A DNA stretch of 64,000 nt from ZC4RG29 sp035304385 (GTDB taxonomy: Bacteria > Bacteroidota > Bacteroidia > Cytophagales > Cyclobacteriaceae): positions 62,001 to 126,000 of the forward strand of contig DATGQD010000065.1 in assembly GCA_035304385.1 (NCBI GenBank). Reading direction: 5' to 3'. Under the pieces are notes generated by a model. The model was not told the origin of the DNA, did not search any database, and saw nothing but the letters and a program-made list of their open reading frames with translations. The position numbers were made by a program, and so were the translations under genes. How positions within the stretch are numbered: the stretch's first letter is position 1; each line of letters starts with the position of its first letter. Positions 25,013 through 33,891 of the stretch are shown one piece after another.

Positions 25013-27436
25013 ATGTGGAATAAATTAGCCGGATGGCTCATACAGTACCGACTCTACCTGATGATTTCCATCGGTGTGATCACGGTATTTATGGGCTACC
25101 ATGCGGCGAAAGTGGAGATGAGTTATGATTTCGCCCGCACGGTCCCGCCGAGCGATCCCGACATGATCGCACTTCAGCGTTTCAGGCAACAATTCGGCGA
25201 AGACGCCAACATCATCGCGGTTGGAATGCTCGACAGCGGTGTCTACCGCCTGGATAATTTTCTCTCGCTCAAAGAACTGACGCACAACATCCGCGAGATC
25301 GAAGGCGTCAACAACGTCATATCTCTGCCGGAGATCCGGATGATCCTCAAGGACACCGCCGAGTCGAAATTCTATCTGGCGGAAGTGTTTCCAGACCGTA
25401 TCCAAACGCAGGCGCAGCTCGACAGCGCGCTGGAAGTGGCCCGCACCCAGCGCATCTATATGGACCAGATCGTCAACACGGAAAATGGCGCCACCATGAT
25501 GCTGGTCAGCGTGCAGAAGGAAGTGATGAACTCCGCCCGCCGCGAAGGTCTGGTCGCCTTGCTACTGGAGGCAGGCGATAAGTTTGTTAAGGACACCGGT
25601 ATCGAACTTCGTTATGCCGGCCTTCCCTTCATTCGCACCTATGTTGCGGGTCAGGTGAAGCGGGAAATGCAGTATTTTCTCTATGCATCGGCCCTGGTGA
25701 CCGGCCTTATCATGTTCCTGTTCTTTCGCTCCTTCCGGGCGGTGATCTTTTCCATGATCATTATCGGAATCGTGGTGGTGTGGACGCTGGGAACGCTCTC
25801 TTTGTTCGGTTACAAGATAACGCTGCTCAGCGGATTGATACCGCCGGTGATCGTCACTATCGGTATCACCAATGCCATATACCTGCTGAACAAGTATCAC
25901 GTGGAATATGCGCGCACCAAGGATAAAGAGGAGGCCATTCGCACTGTCGTTCTCCGGATGGGATTGGCAACGTTCCTCACGAACCTTACCGTAGCCATTG
26001 GTTTCCTCACCCTTCTCAGCACCGACATTCTCATTCTGCGGGAATTCGGCATTGTGGCCGGGCTTAATATTATGGCGCTGTTCCTGGTGAGCCTCGTGAT
26101 GATTCCCGGCGTACTCGCCTGGCTGCCGCCCCCCACAACGCGTCACCTCCGCCACCTGAACTTTCCGCTTATGGGCGGCTTTCTCAGGGCTGTCGATATT
26201 CTCGTGCACCGCAATCGTCCGGTGATCTATATCGCTGCCATCACGCTCGCGGCTGTCTCGTCGTACGGCATCTGGCGGCTCGAATCCGTGTCCTACATGG
26301 TGGATGACATTCCTAAGGACAGCAGGATTATGAAGGACCTGCATTTCTTCGAAGCCAATTTCAGTGGGATCATGCCGCTTGAGATTGTGGTTGAGTTTAT
26401 CACCGAACGGCGCCGACCGATCCTCGAAGTCAGGAACATGCAGAAAGTCGCGCGGCTGGAAGACTTTATCGATTCGATATCGGTGGTTTCCAAGCCGGTC
26501 TCGATAATCAGTCTTATTAAGGCCTCAAAACAGGCGTTTTACAACAATAATCCCGATCGCTATTCCCTTCCCAACAGCAGGGAGCGTGCCTTCATCCTCC
26601 GGTATCTAAGGGGTCAAACTGACGATAGCGGGCTGTTCAAGTCGTTCGTCGACAGTACGTTCAGTAAGATGCGCATTACAAGTCAGATCGCGGACATCGG
26701 TTCAACCCGGATGGACTCGCTCGTACATGACGTGATCGAACCGCGCATTAACGAAATCTTTGCCACATCGGAGGGCGACTCTGTGCGTACCTCCATTACC
26801 GGAACTACCAAGCTGTTCATCAAAGGCAATAAGTTTCTGATCGCCAACCTGAAGGAAAGTCTGCTCCTGGCCTGTTTTCTGATTACGCTCTCTATGGCCT
26901 TCCTGTTCGCCAACGTCAGAATGATCCTGATTTCTCTTATCCCGAACCTCCTGGCACTGATGATCACGGCCGGGATCATGGGATACCTGGACATCCCGCT
27001 GAAGGCGAGTACGGCGCTTATCTTCAGCATTACCTTTGGCATCTCCGTTGACAACTCCATCCGGTTCCTCGCCAAGTACCGGCAGGAGATTTTGTCGAAT
27101 AACTTTTTCATCCCTGTAGCTGTGAGCGAAAGCATACTGGAAACCGGGAAGAGTATTATGTATACGTCGATCGCGCTGTTTGCAGGATTTATCATCTTCG
27201 CGTTTTCGAGCTTTGGCGGGACGGTCGCGCTGGGCTTGTTGACTTCCACGACCCTCGTGATCTCTATGTTCACGAACCTCATCCTGCTCCCGGCGCTGAT
27301 CATGACCTTCGATCGTCCGCGGCGTAAAAAGGGAGGGAAGAAGCTGCCGATTGATAATTTCGACCCCTCGTTTTACGGCGAAAGCGAAGACGAGGAAATC
27401 GATCTCACCAAGATCCGGGTTAACAACCGTCAATAG
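25013..27436 (+). CDS. MMPL/RND-family transporter
   Basis: An 807-residue resistance-nodulation-division protein with two repeated halves. Each half has one helix, a large periplasmic domain and five further helices (first half helices at about 12-30 and 215-370; second half about 400-420 and 610-780). Typical RND segments are GITNAIYLLNKYHVEYAR and TFGISVDNSIRFLAKYRQE in TM4-like positions. The MMPL/HpnN-type subfamily exports lipids or hydrophobic molecules in other bacteria. There is no membrane-fusion or outer-membrane partner nearby, which argues against a tripartite drug pump. Substrate unknown. The last 40 residues are a charged cytoplasmic tail. Confidence 0.85.
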   Translation: MWNKLAGWLIQYRLYLMISIGVITVFMGYHAAKVEMSYDFARTVPPSDPDMIALQRFRQQFGEDANIIAVGMLDSGVYRLDNFLSLKELTHNIREIEGVNNVISLPEIRMILKDTAESKFYLAEVFPDRIQTQAQLDSALEVARTQRIYMDQIVNTENGATMMLVSVQKEVMNSARREGLVALLLEAGDKFVKDTGIELRYAGLPFIRTYVAGQVKREMQYFLYASALVTGLIMFLFFRSFRAVIFSMIIIGIVVVWTLGTLSLFGYKITLLSGLIPPVIVTIGITNAIYLLNKYHVEYARTKDKEEAIRTVVLRMGLATFLTNLTVAIGFLTLLSTDILILREFGIVAGLNIMALFLVSLVMIPGVLAWLPPPTTRHLRHLNFPLMGGFLRAVDILVHRNRPVIYIAAITLAAVSSYGIWRLESVSYMVDDIPKDSRIMKDLHFFEANFSGIMPLEIVVEFITERRRPILEVRNMQKVARLEDFIDSISVVSKPVSIISLIKASKQAFYNNNPDRYSLPNSRERAFILRYLRGQTDDSGLFKSFVDSTFSKMRITSQIADIGSTRMDSLVHDVIEPRINEIFATSEGDSVRTSITGTTKLFIKGNKFLIANLKESLLLACFLITLSMAFLFANVRMILISLIPNLLALMITAGIMGYLDIPLKASTALIFSITFGISVDNSIRFLAKYRQEILSNNFFIPVAVSESILETGKSIMYTSIALFAGFIIFAFSSFGGTVALGLLTSTTLVISMFTNLILLPALIMTFDRPRRKKGGKKLPIDNFDPSFYGESEDEEIDLTKIRVNNRQ

Positions 27437-27516
27437 CCCCGTCCAAATGCCGTCCAGGGCACCCGGTCGCTTCCGGCCAGGCGGGGATGGAATCTCGTAA
27501 TTAAAGAATAATGGAA

Positions 27517-27524
27517 TATCTTTG
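27517..27524 (+). promoter_or_regulatory. -7 promoter element for ileS
   Basis: TATCTTTG matches TAnnTTTG. It lies 62 bases before the ileS ATG, leaving a leader of about 55 bases; no T-box was recognised in it. Confidence 0.45.
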
Positions 27525-27586
27525 CGTCCTTAAATGAGTGTTTTTCGAGAAATCAGGCCGTTTTCGAACGGTTTCTAGTAACAATT

Positions 27587-30500
27587 ATGGCCGCCCGGTA
27601 TAAAGAATATAAAGAGCTGAATTTTGCCCGCATAGCCGAAGAGATCCTGGAATTCTGGGGCCGTGAAAAGATTTTTGAGAAGTCGGTAAGTAGTCGGGAA
27701 GGCGCTCCATCATTTACCTTTTACGAAGGTCCGCCGTCTGCGAACGGCACGCCGGGAATCCACCATGTCATGGCCCGGACCATAAAAGATATCTTCTGCC
27801 GGTACAAGACGCTCAAAGGGTATCAGGTCAAGCGGAAGGGCGGATGGGATACACACGGTCTGCCCGTGGAGTTGCAGGTGGAAAAAATGCTGGGCATCAC
27901 CAAAGACGACATCGGAACCCGCATCTCCGTAGAAGAATACAATCAGCATTGCCGGGTGACGGTGATGAAGTATAAGGATCAATGGGACGATCTGACCCGG
28001 AAAATGGGCTACTGGGTCGACCTTGACAAGCCTTACATCACCTACGAAAAGGACTACATCGAAACGCTGTGGTGGCTGCTGAAGCAGCTTTATAATAAGG
28101 ATCTCCTATACAAGGGATACACGATACAACCGTACTCGCCTGCCGCAGGCACCGGACTAAGTTCTCACGAACTCAACCTTCCCGGATGTTACAGGAACGT
28201 AAAAGACACTTCGATCGTCGCCCAATTTCGGGTGATCCGCAATGCGCAATCGGAATTCCTCTTTAAGGACGGCGAAGATGCAGACACGTTTATCCTCGCC
28301 TGGACGACGACACCCTGGACACTCCCATCCAACACCGCGCTGGCCGTCGGCGAAAAAATTCAGTATGTGCTCGTCGACACGTTTAACCCATATACCTACA
28401 AGCGGGGGCGCGTTGTCCTGGCCCGTGACCTCGTAGGTCGGTATTTCCCCGAGAAAAACAAGGCATTGCGATTAGAAGATTATAAGCCGGGCGACAAGGC
28501 GATACCGTACTCCGTACTACAGGAGTTTTCAGGATCGGCGCTGCTGGGGATCCGCTACGAGCAACTCATCCCTTATGCGCAGCCGTTGTACGACGCCGAC
28601 AAAGCCTTTGTTGTCGTTGCGGGCGACTTCGTTACCACAGAAGACGGCACGGGCGTTGTACACGCATCGCCTACGTTCGGTGCCGACGACTTCCGTCTTG
28701 CCCGGCAGCATGGTATACCACCGATTACCGTAAAAGACGATGACGGCAATGAAATTCCAACCGTCGACCGGCACGGACGATTTGTCGACGTGATTGGTGA
28801 CAAGCTTGCCGAAGCGGTCAGGAAGTATAACATTCGAACACACAAGACACTGGGGAGGGAAGACTTCTACGTCAAGAACTACACGGATGAGGATGAGAAT
28901 AATCCTGACTACAAGACTACTGATGTCATTATCTCCATCATCCTTAAGGAAGAAAACAAAGCGTTCCGGGTAGAGAAGTATGAACACTCCTATCCGCATT
29001 GCTGGCGGACGGATAAACCCGTGCTATATTATCCGCTCGATTCCTGGTTCATTCGCACTACAGCCCTCAAGGACAAGATGGTCGCGCTGAATAAGACCAT
29101 CAACTGGAAACCTGAATCGACAGGTACAGGCCGGTTTGGCAACTGGCTCGAGAATCTGGTCGACTGGAATTTGTCGCGATCCAGGTTCTGGGGCACACCG
29201 CTGCCCATCTGGAGAACCCGCGACGGCAAGCACGAAGTATGTATCGGCTCCGTGGAGGAACTGATGCAACAAGCCGACCACAGCGCATCGAGCGGTGTCA
29301 TGAGTCAATCGCTGTTGGATTCGCTGAAGGAACGCGCAGCCGACGGTACGCTCGACCTGCACCGTCCATTCGTTGATGAGATTGTGCTGGCGGGACCGGG
29401 CGGTGAGCCTATGTACCGCGAGCCGGACCTGATCGACGTTTGGTTCGACTCGGGGGCCATGCCCTACGCCCAGTTCCATTACCCCTTTGAAAACCGGGAG
29501 GAGTTTGAAAAAAGCTATCCGGCAGACTTCATTAGTGAAGGTGTCGATCAAACCCGTGGATGGTTTTTCACCTTGCATGCGCTCGCAGTCATGCTGAGTG
29601 AATGCAGCGACGATGTCCGGGCGGTAAACGAGCGCACGGGTAATCCCGGCGTGGCATTTAGAAATGTCGTCTCCACCGGTCTTGTGCTCGACCGCAACGG
29701 CAACAAGATGTCGAAGCGACTGGGCAATACCGTCGATCCTTTCGAGACCATCGCGACGTACGGTCCGGATGTCCTGCGATGGTACATGGTGGAGAACGCT
29801 CCGCCCTGGGACAACCTCAAGTATAACGTCGACGGAGTAGTTGAAGCACAGCGACGCTTTTTCGGAACGCTGCTGAATACTTATTCCTTCTTTGCATTGT
29901 ATGCCAATATCGACGGATTCGTCAAAGACGAAATGAACCTGGCGCCGGAAACTGCGCTTACCGAAATGGACCGCTGGATCATCTCGAGATTGCAGCGACT
30001 TGTCATGGAGGTCGACAAGGCATACGAAGCGTATGAGCCAACGCAAGCAGTACGCGCCATTCAGGAGTTTGTGAACGACCACCTTTCAAACTGGTATGTC
30101 CGGCTGAATCGAAAGCGATTCTGGAAAGGCGAACTTGGCGACGACAAACGTGCGGCGTATGAGACGCTTTACGAATGTATAATGGTGACGGCCCAACTCA
30201 TGGCCCCGGTGGCTCCCTTCTTCGCCGAATGGTTGTACAAGAACCTCACGGATAATATTCGGCAAACGGCCATAGCGAATAAGACACCCTTGCGATACGA
30301 ATCGATCCACCTCACCACACTGGCGAAGGCCGAACCCAATCGTATCGATGAAAACCTGGAGGTGTCGATGGACTATGCGCAGCGGATCTCCTCTCTTGTT
30401 CATTCGTTGCGGAAAGGTGCGCGCATCAAAGTGCGGACGCCCCTTAGACGGGTGTTGATCCCGGTGCTGGACGCATCATTCCGCGAGCGACTGAAACCTG

Positions 30501-31087
30501 TTGAAGAGATCATCCTTTCGGAAGTAAATGTTAAAGCCATTGAATACATCGACAACACGTCGGGGATTCTCGTTAAAAAGGTCAAGCCGAACTTTCCGAA
30601 GCTTGGTAAACAGTACGGACCGAAACTTAAGGAGGTAGCTGCGATCATACAGTCGTTTTCCGCAGAGGACATCGAAGAAATTGAAAAGAAGGGCCAGCTT
30701 TCGCGAAATGGCTTCGACCTCGGCATCGATGATGTGATCATTACATCCGAAGACATCCCAGGCTGGTCGGTAGCCAGCGATGGAACGCTGACGGTGGCGC
30801 TTGACGTTCAGATTACCGACGACCTCAAGCGGGAGGGAATCGCTCGGGACTTCGTCAACCGCGTTCAGAATATCAGAAAGGATATGGGCCTGGAGGTGCT
30901 GGACAAGATCCTCATCGACGTGGAACGCCAGCCGCAAGTAGTTGCGGAAGCATTGGATACATATAGTGACTATATCCGCAAGGAAACACAGGCATTGGTG
31001 CTCAACCTGGAACAGCAGGTGCCTGACGGCCTGCCCGTAGAGCTGGACGACTTCCGGCTGAAGGTGAAGATAAGCGTAAAGAAATGA
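27587..31087 (+). CDS. ileS: Isoleucyl-tRNA synthetase, IleRS2-type with GxHH signature
   Basis: A 1166-residue class Ia synthetase. The length, the GWDTHGLPVE segment and the FCRYKTLKGYQV context resemble the eukaryote-like IleRS2 group, which is naturally insensitive to mupirocin. The class I signature, normally HIGH, reads GIHH at residues 57-60 (27755-27766): the first and third residues are exchanged. This matches the non-canonical GxHH motif reported in mupirocin hyper-resistant IleRS2 enzymes. The second signature KMSKR is intact at about 707-711. The CP1 editing domain is present, including WTTTPWTLPSN. The last four bases overlap the lspA start, so the genes are coupled. Confidence 0.96.
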   Translation: MAARYKEYKELNFARIAEEILEFWGREKIFEKSVSSREGAPSFTFYEGPPSANGTPGIHHVMARTIKDIFCRYKTLKGYQVKRKGGWDTHGLPVELQVEKMLGITKDDIGTRISVEEYNQHCRVTVMKYKDQWDDLTRKMGYWVDLDKPYITYEKDYIETLWWLLKQLYNKDLLYKGYTIQPYSPAAGTGLSSHELNLPGCYRNVKDTSIVAQFRVIRNAQSEFLFKDGEDADTFILAWTTTPWTLPSNTALAVGEKIQYVLVDTFNPYTYKRGRVVLARDLVGRYFPEKNKALRLEDYKPGDKAIPYSVLQEFSGSALLGIRYEQLIPYAQPLYDADKAFVVVAGDFVTTEDGTGVVHASPTFGADDFRLARQHGIPPITVKDDDGNEIPTVDRHGRFVDVIGDKLAEAVRKYNIRTHKTLGREDFYVKNYTDEDENNPDYKTTDVIISIILKEENKAFRVEKYEHSYPHCWRTDKPVLYYPLDSWFIRTTALKDKMVALNKTINWKPESTGTGRFGNWLENLVDWNLSRSRFWGTPLPIWRTRDGKHEVCIGSVEELMQQADHSASSGVMSQSLLDSLKERAADGTLDLHRPFVDEIVLAGPGGEPMYREPDLIDVWFDSGAMPYAQFHYPFENREEFEKSYPADFISEGVDQTRGWFFTLHALAVMLSECSDDVRAVNERTGNPGVAFRNVVSTGLVLDRNGNKMSKRLGNTVDPFETIATYGPDVLRWYMVENAPPWDNLKYNVDGVVEAQRRFFGTLLNTYSFFALYANIDGFVKDEMNLAPETALTEMDRWIISRLQRLVMEVDKAYEAYEPTQAVRAIQEFVNDHLSNWYVRLNRKRFWKGELGDDKRAAYETLYECIMVTAQLMAPVAPFFAEWLYKNLTDNIRQTAIANKTPLRYESIHLTTLAKAEPNRIDENLEVSMDYAQRISSLVHSLRKGARIKVRTPLRRVLIPVLDASFRERLKPVEEIILSEVNVKAIEYIDNTSGILVKKVKPNFPKLGKQYGPKLKEVAAIIQSFSAEDIEEIEKKGQLSRNGFDLGIDDVIITSEDIPGWSVASDGTLTVALDVQITDDLKREGIARDFVNRVQNIRKDMGLEVLDKILIDVERQPQVVAEALDTYSDYIRKETQALVLNLEQQVPDGLPVELDDFRLKVKISVKK

Positions 31088-31776
31088 AAACAGGCCGGTA
31101 CTTTTTACTAGCGCTCTTTGTGATCGTGATCGATCAGACATCCAAGTTGCTGGTGCACCACAACATGCACCTTCACCAGGAGATTAACGTTATCGGCGAC
31201 TGGTTCCGCCTGCATTATCTTCTCAATCCCGGTATGGCGTTTGGGTTCAAATGGAATACTGAGTTTGGAAAACTTGCGCTGACGGTATTCAGAATACTCG
31301 CCATGGTGGCGATCGGATTCTACCTTTGGAAGATGTCGAAACGGCAAGTTCACCCGGGATTCCTTTGGTGTATGGGGCTCATCCTCGGTGGAGCCGTCGG
31401 CAATGTCATTGATAGTACCTTTTACGGTGTATTGCTGGATAACCACCTGCCGGATTCGCCCACACCGTGGTTTCATGGGCAGGTCATCGACATGTTGTTC
31501 TTTCCTCTTTTTGAATTTGTGTGGCCGGATTGGGTTCCTTTCGTCGGAGGCGATTATTTTCTCTTCTTTAGCCCCGTGTTCAACATCGCTGATTCGGCCA
31601 TCTTCATAGGTGTCGTCGTCATTCTTATCATGCAAAAGAAATTTTTTGGTGATCGTCACTTAACGGAGGACACAACAACATCTGAAGTAACGCAGGACCG
31701 GGCCACAGGTGATATCGACAGTGACTTCTCAGAGCCTGCTCCCACGGATAGCGGGACATCATCGGCTCAAGAGTAA
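31084..31776 (+). CDS. lspA: Lipoprotein signal peptidase (signal peptidase II)
   Basis: A 230-residue aspartic protease of the inner membrane that cleaves prolipoprotein signal peptides. The catalytic aspartates are Asp110 (GGAVGNVIDS) and Asp170 (FNIADSAIF); the NPGMAFGF segment (about 48-55) is also conserved. The loop between the two catalytic motifs is longer than in E. coli, and an acidic, Thr/Ser-rich tail of about 40 residues follows the last helix. Its ATG overlaps the ileS stop by 4 bases. ileS-lspA is a common gene pair. Confidence 0.93.
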   Translation: MKTGRYFLLALFVIVIDQTSKLLVHHNMHLHQEINVIGDWFRLHYLLNPGMAFGFKWNTEFGKLALTVFRILAMVAIGFYLWKMSKRQVHPGFLWCMGLILGGAVGNVIDSTFYGVLLDNHLPDSPTPWFHGQVIDMLFFPLFEFVWPDWVPFVGGDYFLFFSPVFNIADSAIFIGVVVILIMQKKFFGDRHLTEDTTTSEVTQDRATGDIDSDFSEPAPTDSGTSSAQE

Positions 31777-31918
31777 ACCGCTCTCACGTTTTTAATGCGT
31801 GTTGCTGTGCGTTGATCAACGCGCTATGCGTTGTGCATGCAGGCGCTTTTTGCGCGTTAGCTTTTTCTTTAGGGGCGATTGTCCTATTTTGAGCCCGCCT
31901 AAACGAACCAACCACCCA

Positions 31919-33592
31919 ATGCAACGACTCAATGAAATTCTCTCCGTTATCGATGGTTATATCGGGGGATCGAACTGGTTTGTCTACCTGCTGCTGGGAA
32001 CCGGATTTTTTTTCACCCTTTATCTTAAGTTTCCTCAGGTTCGCTTTTTCCGGCACGCTGTGCGCGTCGTACGGGGCAAGTACGACAAAGACACTGATCT
32101 GGGTGATACGTCACACTTTCAATCCTTAGCCACAGCGTTATCGGGAACTGTGGGCACCGGCAACATCGCGGGTGTAGCGTATGCCGTGCACCTGGGTGGT
32201 CCCGCTGCGCTGTTTTGGATGGCCGTGACTGCGTTCCTCGGGATGACGACAAAGTTTGTCGAAGTTACGTTGTCGCACAAGTATCGCGAAGTCGACGCTA
32301 AAGGCCACATCGCCGGCGGGCCAATGTACTATATGAAGAACGCGTTGAACATGAAGTGGCTCGCCGCAATCTTTGCGGTGGCTACTGTACTTTCATCGTT
32401 CGGCACGGGCAACCTTCCACAGATCAATAGCATCGCGAATTCGGTGTATGCCACGTTCAGGATTGAGCACATCGTTACAGGAGGTGTTCTTGCCGTGCTG
32501 CTGGGCTTCGTCGTGTTGGGCGGCATCCGACGGATTGCCGCGGTGACGGAGAAGCTGGTGCCCTTCATGGCGATCTCCTATTTCATCGGTGCGGTGATGG
32601 TGATCGCGTATAACGCCGAGAACATAGTCCCCTCTGTTACGGCAATGTTCGGCGATGTGTTTACGGGGTCGGCGGCAACGGGTGGATTCCTGGGAGCGAC
32701 CATCGCCTTTGCCTTCAACCGGGGCGTGAACCGCGGCCTGTTCTCAAATGAAGCGGGACAGGGATCTGCTCCCATAGCCCACGCGGCTGCAAAAGCCCAT
32801 GAGCCTGTTTCGGAAGGGATGGTCGCTATACTGGAGCCGTTCATCGATACGATCATTATCTGTATGTTGACGGGACTGGTGGTTTTGACATCAGGCGCGT
32901 GGAAGGAAAAATATCAGAACGATTTTCAAACCGCGGACCTTGTGGTGTTGGCCGGGCGCTATGACGACCGGGTCGACGCCGATTTCGAAAGGTTGTCGGC
33001 ACACATGACGGGAAGAGAAGCGCTGCCGCTGTTTTCGGGCGAGGTGCAGGTTGAGGAGGGCAGGCTTCAGGGTGATATCACCGTTCTGCATGCGCGTTCC
33101 GTAGCTGAAGATATCGTTGTGACCCGCAGCCGTCAACCGTACGACGGTGTTCTGCGATTTAACAACGGACGGCTTGTGCAGCAGGACGAGGGTCTCACCA
33201 TCAGCGGTAAGTCGCTCATTCATAGTGCGCCGCTTACTGGAGCCGCGTTTAAGAGAAGTTTTCTGGGAGATTATGGCGAATACATCGTAACCCTGGGATT
33301 GTTGCTGTTTGCATTTTCTACCGCCATTTCCTGGTCGTATTATGGCGACCGTGCCATGACCTATTTGTTCGGCTCAAAGTCTGTCTTCTACTATCATATC
33401 ATCTATGTGATCGGCTTCTTCGTGGCGTCGTTTACAGATACAACGATCGTATGGACGTTGTCGGGGATTACGATCGCGCTGATGACGGTTCCGAACCTAC
33501 TGGGCATTCTGGCACTGCGCAAGGATATGAAGAACTCCGTCAGGGAGTATTGGGAGATGTTCCGGCGGGAATACCCGGAAGATCGGGCATGA
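31919..33592 (+). CDS. Sodium:alanine/glycine symporter family protein (AGCS)
   Basis: A 557-residue sodium-coupled amino-acid transporter. Family motifs include FQSLATALSGTVGTGNIAGV (about 67-86), the GGPAALFWM segment, FNRGVNRGLFSNEAGQGSAPIAHAAA, and FAFSTAISWSYYGDRA near the end. Between helices at about residues 330 and 440 there is an extra soluble segment of about 110 residues, rich in beta-like VxV pattern, which standard AGCS proteins of about 450 residues lack. The ATG at 31919 is preferred because residues encoded upstream of it (from 31799) are cysteine/arginine-rich and unlike the family. Substrate is probably alanine or glycine by family. Confidence 0.88.
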   Translation: MQRLNEILSVIDGYIGGSNWFVYLLLGTGFFFTLYLKFPQVRFFRHAVRVVRGKYDKDTDLGDTSHFQSLATALSGTVGTGNIAGVAYAVHLGGPAALFWMAVTAFLGMTTKFVEVTLSHKYREVDAKGHIAGGPMYYMKNALNMKWLAAIFAVATVLSSFGTGNLPQINSIANSVYATFRIEHIVTGGVLAVLLGFVVLGGIRRIAAVTEKLVPFMAISYFIGAVMVIAYNAENIVPSVTAMFGDVFTGSAATGGFLGATIAFAFNRGVNRGLFSNEAGQGSAPIAHAAAKAHEPVSEGMVAILEPFIDTIIICMLTGLVVLTSGAWKEKYQNDFQTADLVVLAGRYDDRVDADFERLSAHMTGREALPLFSGEVQVEEGRLQGDITVLHARSVAEDIVVTRSRQPYDGVLRFNNGRLVQQDEGLTISGKSLIHSAPLTGAAFKRSFLGDYGEYIVTLGLLLFAFSTAISWSYYGDRAMTYLFGSKSVFYYHIIYVIGFFVASFTDTTIVWTLSGITIALMTVPNLLGILALRKDMKNSVREYWEMFRREYPEDRA

Positions 33593-33620
33593 AAAAAGCC
33601 ACTCAGTAATGTAAGTGGCT
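33592..33620 (-). terminator. Probable terminator downstream of tRNA-Val(TAC)
   Basis: On the minus strand an AGCCAC/GTGGCT stem (33615-33620 with 33597-33602) is followed directly by TTTTTT, the layout of an intrinsic terminator for the tRNA transcript. It overlaps the stop codon of the convergent symporter gene. Confidence 0.6.
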
Positions 33621-33629
33621 GAAAATCAG

Positions 33630-33704
33630 TGGGAGCAGAGGGATTCGAACCCCCGACCCTCTGCTTGTAAGGCAGATGCTCTGAACCAGCTGAGCTATGC
33701 TCCC
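33630..33704 (-). tRNA. tRNA-Val (anticodon TAC)
   Basis: A 75-base cloverleaf on the minus strand: acceptor GGGAGCA pairs with TGCTCCC, the D-arm contains AGCTCAGCTGGTTCAGAGC, and the anticodon stem-loop reads CTGCC-TTACAAG-CAG with anticodon TAC (valine). The T-arm has GGTTCGAATCC. CCA is not encoded. A consensus promoter lies upstream and an intrinsic terminator downstream, so it is a monocistronic tRNA gene. Confidence 0.97.
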
Positions 33705-33744
33705 AAAGTACGGCCGGCACGTTAGAGAGCCGGTTTAGGGACTG

Positions 33745-33777
33745 CAAATGTAGCACAGTTTGGATTCCCGGCAAAAA
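33745..33777 (-). promoter_or_regulatory. Consensus Bacteroidota promoter for tRNA-Val(TAC)
   Basis: On the minus strand TTTTTG (33777-33772) and TACATTTG (33752-33745) are separated by exactly 19 bases, the best -33/-7 pair in the window. The -7 element ends 40 bases before the tRNA 5' end, room for a short processed leader. Confidence 0.75.
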
Positions 33778-33891
33778 TCTTTTTGCGGGGATAAACACCA
33801 AAAAAAGCGATCCGGCGCGAACAAAATACCGGAGTAGGTTGTAAATTTTTAACGGGACCGGTGCGGTTTTTGGTCCTGCCGTTACATATAA

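Noticed and set aside
25562..26344. 260-residue minus-strand open frame inside the MMPL exporter
   Set aside because: Shadow of the plus-strand gene; the composition (His, Asn, Gln, Arg) is that of antisense of a membrane protein.
29024..30082. 352-residue minus-strand open frame inside ileS
   Set aside because: It is a long antisense shadow of a highly conserved synthetase; the translation shows no domain and is rich in His, Arg and Val as expected from reverse-frame bias.
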